A DNA stretch of 64,000 bases from Marine Group III euryarchaeote CG-Bathy1 (GTDB lineage: Archaea > Thermoplasmatota > Poseidoniia > MGIII > CG-Epi1): positions 62,001-126,000 of the forward strand of contig MIYU01000001.1 in assembly GCA_001875425.1 (NCBI GenBank), in the 5' to 3' direction. Made by a program: the position numbers and the translations under genes. Every line of letters starts with the position of its first letter. The first letter of the stretch is position 1. The notes under the pieces are model-generated. The model searched no databases. It saw only the letters and a list, made by a program, of their open reading frames with translations, and had not been told where the DNA came from. Positions 58,301 to 64,000 of this stretch are shown here, piece after piece.

Positions 58301-59844
58301 GTGAAGAAGAACAGGGCGAGGTCTTTTCCTCGCGTCTCGGCTTAGTTTTAGCCGCTATAGGTGCAGCTGTCGGTACAGGTAATATTTGGCGTTTCCCAAG
58401 GGAAGCAGCGGCCAATGGAGGGGGTTCTTTCATGATTGGCTGGTTACTATTTCTATTTTTATGGTCAATTCCATTATTGATGGCAGAGTTTGCAATTGGT
58501 AAGAAAACCCGTCTCGGAACAGTAGGTGCATTACGAGATATGGGGGGTCGACGTTTCACATGGATGGGTATGTGGATGGTGTTTGTTTCAACAGCAGTCG
58601 CTTTCTATTATGCAGTTGTAATGGGATGGACTATTCGTTATTTCTGGGTTGCGTTCTCAGGAGAAATAAGTACTGCTACTGACACTGCCGCTACTGAGGC
58701 ATTATGGAATGATTTCATAGGTAATCCACTCGAAGTTATCATGTACCAACTAATCGCAGTTACAGCTGCAGGTACTGTGGTTTATTTCGGTATTAAAGGA
58801 ATCGAAACTGCCAATAAAATCTTACTTCCTACTTTAGTTTTCTTTCTCGTTCTGACATTAATTTATCCATTCTACCTCGATGCAGGTGCCGCTTCTCAGG
58901 GATTACGTTTTCTATTCATTCCACAACCTGAATATTTATTGAAAAGTGAAACTTGGATTCGTGCTTTGACACAGAGCGCTTGGTCAACATCAGCAGGGTT
59001 CGGTACTGCCATTACATATGCAGTTGCCATGCGTAAAAAGGAGGATGTTTCCTTGAACGCATTACTTACAGGTCTAGGCAACAATAGCGTTTCATTAATT
59101 GCCGGTGTAGCAGTTTTAGGTACTGTTTTTGCACTTTCTGAAACAACTGCTGACGGTCTAGCTGCTGTTGAGTCGGGTTCTTCAGGATTAACATTCATTC
59201 ATCTTACTGCGCTGTTCGCTACAGCTGGAGGAGCTGGTCGTTTTATTGGAGCAATTTTCTTTCTTTCTATGTCTTTTGCAGCTTTAACTTCTTTGGTTTC
59301 TAGTATAGAGGTGGCATCCCGTAATTTCATGGATGCGGGCTGGGAAAGGCACGAAATTGTAAAGTATGTCACAGTCGCAGTCGCATTCGCAGGCCTGCCC
59401 GCGGCGGCAAGTCTACATTTTCTAGACAATCAGGATTTTGTTTGGGGAACTGGTCTTTTAGTTTCAGGTCTTTTTGTTGCATTCGTAGTTATTCAATACG
59501 GTGCTTCTGATTTCCGCAAGGAGTTCATCAATCATGAATATAGCGATCTTTATATCGGTAAATGGTGGGATTTCATAATTCGATATATCTTTCCACTCGA
59601 ATTCATTGTCGTCTTTAGTTCCTTTTTGATTGAAAAATGGGGTCAGTCAGGTCCATCTCCGATAGATGGTATAGATATCGGAAAATTCACTATATTGTCT
59701 TTACTCATTCAATGGGGTGCTGTGATTTCTCTTATGCTTTATTTTAACAATAAAATAGCAGCAGATATCAAATCAGGCCCTATGTCAATTCAAGAAGATC
59801 CTCCCATATCTAAGGAAAAAATATTAGAAGCAGAAGAAGTCTAG
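58297..59844 (+). CDS. SNF / neurotransmitter:sodium symporter family transporter
   Basis: SRLGLVLAAIGAAVGTGNIWRFPREAAANGGGSF signature; about 12 TMs. Confidence 0.94.
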   Translation: MSEEEQGEVFSSRLGLVLAAIGAAVGTGNIWRFPREAAANGGGSFMIGWLLFLFLWSIPLLMAEFAIGKKTRLGTVGALRDMGGRRFTWMGMWMVFVSTAVAFYYAVVMGWTIRYFWVAFSGEISTATDTAATEALWNDFIGNPLEVIMYQLIAVTAAGTVVYFGIKGIETANKILLPTLVFFLVLTLIYPFYLDAGAASQGLRFLFIPQPEYLLKSETWIRALTQSAWSTSAGFGTAITYAVAMRKKEDVSLNALLTGLGNNSVSLIAGVAVLGTVFALSETTADGLAAVESGSSGLTFIHLTALFATAGGAGRFIGAIFFLSMSFAALTSLVSSIEVASRNFMDAGWERHEIVKYVTVAVAFAGLPAAASLHFLDNQDFVWGTGLLVSGLFVAFVVIQYGASDFRKEFINHEYSDLYIGKWWDFIIRYIFPLEFIVVFSSFLIEKWGQSGPSPIDGIDIGKFTILSLLIQWGAVISLMLYFNNKIAADIKSGPMSIQEDPPISKEKILEAEEV

Positions 59845-59845
59845 T

Positions 59846-61963
59846 TTATCTTCTCAGAATCGTAGTTCCACATTTACCACAGAATTTCTGTCCAGGTTTT
59901 AGAGTTGAATTACATGAATTACAAGTTTTTTCTGCGTTATCATTTTTCGTCGTTTGACCGCAACTTCCACAGAATTTTTGCTCCCCACTTAGTTGATTAC
60001 CACAGTTAGAACAATTATTGGAAGTTAAATATTGCGAACGCCTTGATTTTCTTAATCTAAATCCACATTTACCACAAATTCTAAAATTCGAAGGAACTCT
60101 AGCATTACAATTCTCACAAACAATAGAAAAAGCATCAAATTTGTACACTTCTTCAGATATAGGTACTTCATCAGCTATCACTGTAGCTCCTACTCCTGAT
60201 ACGAACAAATCTCTCGATTCAAATTCTCCACTATCTGTAACTTCGACTATGTCTTGTTTGTCAATAGAATATGATTTTCCTTTAAATGATCTATACATTA
60301 ATTCAATAGTTAAGGGAATGAGTCCCTTCGATTTTGGATATAATTCAATTTCTAAATCTAATTCTTCTCCAGATTCCAAAATATCAATTATAGTCGTTCC
60401 TCTTATTACAAAATCATCTGAAAAATTCACGGATATTTCTTGAGCTACTGCATTTCCTAAATTAGCTAACTTAAATTCAATTTTATTCCACACTTCTGGT
60501 TTTATGGCCTCTTTCGTTTTCGCCTTTATTACTAAATCTGGACGAGCCCCTTTAACAGTTGATTTAACAGCCCTCAATGCATCATCAGCTTTTATTTTAG
60601 CTTCTGAAAACCTTCTCTTATTTAATAAAACTCGAGCTTCTTTTATATTTTTAATTGCTGCTGAAACGCCCACCCCTTCTCTTCGCGCATTCTTTATTTT
60701 AATTTTTATAGTTTCTATATGTGTTCTAACTTGAGCACCTTCATCTTCTACATTTCTAGCTATTTTTTCAGCTTTCTTTGAAAATTCTACACATTCATTA
60801 TATTTCCCTTCTTTAAACGCTATTTTAGCTTTCTTTAAAAACACCAAAGGTTCTTCTATATTCAATTTCATTTTACGTGCTGTCTTCAGAACACTTTTAG
60901 CAGACTCCAAAGCATCTGCACCTTTCATTATTTTTACAGATTCTAATGCATTTATGTTAATCAATTCCAAAGCTCTAACTGCTGCATTACGTACAAGATC
61001 GTCTCCATCATTTTTTAATCGATCCAAACCAGGTATACACTCCTTTACTAATTCAACATTATCTTCTCCAATCTCTCCAATTAATTTGGCCGCTTCTTCT
61101 CGGATTTCCCATCGTTGACTCTTCAACTCTTTCGATAATCTAGGAATTGCCTTTCTCAATGAGGATGGGTTTGTTTTAGCTATTTCAGCACCAACTTTCA
61201 TCAATTCTATTTTAGCATTTCCGTTGTAATTAAGTGAATTTTTAATTATAAGTGATATTTTTATCCCAACTTTCTCTTCATTTCCTTTGGTTAATATTAT
61301 CAAAGTATTCGAAACTTCTGAATATATTTGTTCATTTTCAGATTCAAATAACGATGAAATATCTTTAATTAAATTCGAAGTCAATTTTGGTTTCTTTTTT
61401 GAAATAATATTAATAATTCTTAAACTATTCTTCATTACATTTTCATTTTTATTTGCTATAGTCTTTCTCAATATTTGTAACGTCTTTCTCGGATTTACTT
61501 TCGATAGAGCTGTAAAAATCACACCATATTTTTTTGTACTTTCATCATCATATAGTGTCATAGATTTTATTATATTTGAAATATATTTTTCTATTTCCTT
61601 TGGATTTTTCTTCGATGCTTTAGCAACAAGTTCTAGGGCCGCCTCTCTACTTTGAGTATGTTTATCTGTAGACAAAGAAGCAATATCTTTCATATATCTA
61701 TCAAAAGATTCAGAGTCTCTATCAAATAATTCAGATAGTAAAGTTAAGCATTGATGCCTTACTAATGGTGAACTATCAACTGTAAACTGTAAAATATCTT
61801 CTAAATATGATGCAACTAATGAATCAATAACTAAATCGGATAATTCCTGTAAAATTTCTATTTTTCTCTCGGGAACTTCCGAAACAAATTCTTCCAAACA
61901 TCGTTCTATATGAGGTGCGTAACGAGCTTTTCTGATACGACTTCCAAAACCTCCTACTACCAT
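59846..61963 (-). CDS. HEAT-repeat protein with CARDB-like region and C-terminal zinc ribbons
   Basis: Multiple HEAT units; CENCNARVPSNFRICGKCGFRL, CSNCGNQLSGEQKFCGSCG, CNSCNSTLKPGQKFCGKCG. Confidence 0.78.
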   Translation of the reverse strand: MVVGGFGSRIRKARYAPHIERCLEEFVSEVPERKIEILQELSDLVIDSLVASYLEDILQFTVDSSPLVRHQCLTLLSELFDRDSESFDRYMKDIASLSTDKHTQSREAALELVAKASKKNPKEIEKYISNIIKSMTLYDDESTKKYGVIFTALSKVNPRKTLQILRKTIANKNENVMKNSLRIINIISKKKPKLTSNLIKDISSLFESENEQIYSEVSNTLIILTKGNEEKVGIKISLIIKNSLNYNGNAKIELMKVGAEIAKTNPSSLRKAIPRLSKELKSQRWEIREEAAKLIGEIGEDNVELVKECIPGLDRLKNDGDDLVRNAAVRALELININALESVKIMKGADALESAKSVLKTARKMKLNIEEPLVFLKKAKIAFKEGKYNECVEFSKKAEKIARNVEDEGAQVRTHIETIKIKIKNARREGVGVSAAIKNIKEARVLLNKRRFSEAKIKADDALRAVKSTVKGARPDLVIKAKTKEAIKPEVWNKIEFKLANLGNAVAQEISVNFSDDFVIRGTTIIDILESGEELDLEIELYPKSKGLIPLTIELMYRSFKGKSYSIDKQDIVEVTDSGEFESRDLFVSGVGATVIADEVPISEEVYKFDAFSIVCENCNARVPSNFRICGKCGFRLRKSRRSQYLTSNNCSNCGNQLSGEQKFCGSCGQTTKNDNAEKTCNSCNSTLKPGQKFCGKCGTTILRR

Positions 61964-62019
61964 CTAATCGTATAGGTTTCACTTCAAGGGGTTTTTATAG
62001 TTAGTGATGCACTCTTATT

Positions 62020-63882
62020 TCATTTTTCATCATCTTCTACAACTTCATAATCTGCATCGACTACATTAGAATCTTTTTCAGTCTTATCTTCAGTTTTATC
62101 ATCTTTATTTTCCTCTTTTTGAGCTTCTTCAGCAGCTTGTTGATATATCATTTGACCGATAGCCTGTGTAGCTTCTTGATATTTTTCGACAGCTTTCTTC
62201 AAAGATTCTATATCATCAGTTTTTAGTTGTTCTTCTAATTCCTTCTTTGCATCTTCAACATTATTTTTCGTGTCCTCATCGACTTTATCTCCAAGTTCTT
62301 TCAATGCTTTATCTGTTGCATATATCAGAGTTTCACCCTGATTTCTAAGCTCTATCATCTCTCTTAATCTTTTATCTTCTTCTGCATATTTTTCAGCTTC
62401 TTCAATCTTTTCATTAATCTCATTTTCCGTTAAAGTCGATTTTGCAGTTATATCAATTTTCTGTTCATTTCCAGTACCTAAATCTTTTGCAGATACATGC
62501 AATATTCCATTAGTGTCTATATCAAAAGTTACTTCAATTTGAGGTATTCCACGGGGCGCAGGTGCGATTCCAACAAGTTGAAACCTTCCTAATGTTACAT
62601 TATCACTCGCGTTAGTTCTTTCACCTTGTAATACATGTATTTCAACAGCGGGTTGATTATCTGCTGCCGTTGAAAATATTTGTGATTTATTCTTAGGTAT
62701 TGTTGTATTTCGTTCAATCAAAGGTGTGGAAACACTACCAAGAGTTTCAATACCTAGTGTTAAAGGAGTAACATCTAGTAGTAACACATCTTTGACATCT
62801 CCAGCTAAAACTCCTCCTTGAAGTGCAGCACCCATAGCCACACTTTGCATAGGATCAATTCCTCTTTCAGCCTTTTTACCTATAATTTTCTCAAATCTCT
62901 CTCTAACAGATGGCATCCTTGTTGGACCGCCTACTAAAATTACATTATCAATCTCAGAATTTTTAATTTTAGCATCTTTAATAACACGTTTTATGGGGGC
63001 TTCACATTTCTTTAATACTGGATCAATAAGCTCTTCTAATTTAGCTCTCGTTAATTTTATTTCCAAATGTTTTGGTCCGGTTGAATCTTGCCAAAGATAA
63101 GGTAGATTGATCGTTGTTTCAAGTGCATTTGTTAAATCAATTTTCGCCTTTTCTCCAGCATCTCGAACTCTTTGTAAAGCACCAGAATCACTATTCAAAT
63201 CAATTCCATTTTCTTTCTTAAACGATTCAACTAGGTAGTCAATAATGGTTTGATCCATATCTGCCCCACCTAATTTAGTGTCTCCACTTGTCGCCAAAAC
63301 TTCAAAAATATCTTCACCTATATCCATCACAGTTACATCGAAGGTACCGCCTCCTAAATCTAAAACAATAACTTTACTTTCTTCTTTATTATCTAGACCA
63401 TATGCTAACGCTGCTGCCGTTGGCTCATTTATTATTCTTTCAACTTCTAAGCCAGCAATCTTTCCAGCATCTTTTGTTGCTTGTCTTTGATTATCATTAA
63501 AGTATGCAGGAACAGTAATAACTGCTTTTTTTATTTCCGTACCAAGATAAGCTTCTGCATCACCCTTTATTTTTTGTAATATAAACGCTGAAATTTCTTC
63601 TGGTGAATATTCATCTTTACCTATCTTTATTCTTTCCGAAGTTCCCATTTTTCTTTTTACATGTATAACGGTTTTATCCGGATTCAAAACAGCTTGATTT
63701 TTAGCTGCATTTCCAACTAACCTTTCTCCTTTTTCTGTGAACGCAACAACAGAAGGGAACATTTTCCCTCCAAACATAGATCCTTCCGCTGAAGGTATTA
63801 TCGTTGGGCGTCCTCCTTCAAGATACGCTGCTTCTGAATTCGTTGTTCCTAAATCTATTCCTAATATGTGTTCTTTACTCAT
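62020..63882 (-). CDS. dnaK: Molecular chaperone DnaK (Hsp70)
   Basis: [54 protein letters not shown]; start at M4 of the tracked ORF. Confidence 0.97.
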   Translation of the reverse strand: MSKEHILGIDLGTTNSEAAYLEGGRPTIIPSAEGSMFGGKMFPSVVAFTEKGERLVGNAAKNQAVLNPDKTVIHVKRKMGTSERIKIGKDEYSPEEISAFILQKIKGDAEAYLGTEIKKAVITVPAYFNDNQRQATKDAGKIAGLEVERIINEPTAAALAYGLDNKEESKVIVLDLGGGTFDVTVMDIGEDIFEVLATSGDTKLGGADMDQTIIDYLVESFKKENGIDLNSDSGALQRVRDAGEKAKIDLTNALETTINLPYLWQDSTGPKHLEIKLTRAKLEELIDPVLKKCEAPIKRVIKDAKIKNSEIDNVILVGGPTRMPSVRERFEKIIGKKAERGIDPMQSVAMGAALQGGVLAGDVKDVLLLDVTPLTLGIETLGSVSTPLIERNTTIPKNKSQIFSTAADNQPAVEIHVLQGERTNASDNVTLGRFQLVGIAPAPRGIPQIEVTFDIDTNGILHVSAKDLGTGNEQKIDITAKSTLTENEINEKIEEAEKYAEEDKRLREMIELRNQGETLIYATDKALKELGDKVDEDTKNNVEDAKKELEEQLKTDDIESLKKAVEKYQEATQAIGQMIYQQAAEEAQKEENKDDKTEDKTEKDSNVVDADYEVVEDDEK

Positions 63883-63883
63883 T

Positions 63884-64000
63884 TTATTCATTCCTTTCTT
63901 TTCGTTTTGATACTATAACCTTTGCAGTTCTAAGCACTTCTCCATCTAGAAGATATCCTTCTCTTATAATTTCAACAATTTTTTCTGATTCCCACTCATC
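63884..64000 (-). CDS. grpE: GrpE C-terminus (partial, runs off the right edge)
   Basis: Own translation: [38 protein letters not shown], a GrpE-type C-terminus immediately before dnaK. Confidence 0.85.
   Translation of the reverse strand, partial: DEWESEKIVEIIREGYLLDGEVLRTAKVIVSKRKERNE

Noticed and set aside
1-64000. CRISPR arrays, rRNA operons, transposases or prophage
   Set aside because: No regularly spaced repeats, rRNA sequence, transposase/integrase or phage structural motifs seen on reading; the 13-bp repeat is the only insertion-like signature.

Overview
AT-rich, very gene-dense archaeal chromosomal segment. Archaeal markers include aIF2-beta, GatD, TopoVI-B, archaeal AlaS, Cgi121/KEOPS, TrmY and Dph6. 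Bacterial-like acquisitions include gyrase B, DnaK/GrpE and a full SUF operon. My best taxonomic guess is a Thermoplasmatota / marine Poseidoniia-like euryarchaeon; this is inference, as no database was searched. I support about 50 CDSs, two tRNAs (Gly-UCC and Thr-GGU, both with encoded CCA), and two small Cys-rich ORFs absent from the supplied track (51585-51716 and 55780-55923, both minus). There is no CRISPR array, rRNA or recognisable transposase. Main observations: (1) a methyltransferase gene sits between sufS and sufU, flanked by a perfect 13-bp direct repeat (TCAAACTCAATTA, 398-410 and 1030-1042) that spans the stop/start coupling junction, so exact excision would restore a seamless sufS-sufU overlap; (2) a perfect 23-bp palindrome lies 7 nt upstream of the likely true start of the Rrf2-type SUF regulator, overlapping its probable TATA box; (3) 11 of 12 convergent gene pairs abut within -8 to +1 nt, six sharing stop codons through a 4-bp TTAA/TTAG/CTAA overlap, and the only pair with a real gap carries a hairpin; (4) three tandem PGF-CTERM-like surface proteins; (5) a receiver-receiver-PPDK_N fusion; (6) a secreted M14 carboxypeptidase with acidic DNDGDG repeats inserted in its catalytic domain, translationally coupled to an SNF-family transporter.
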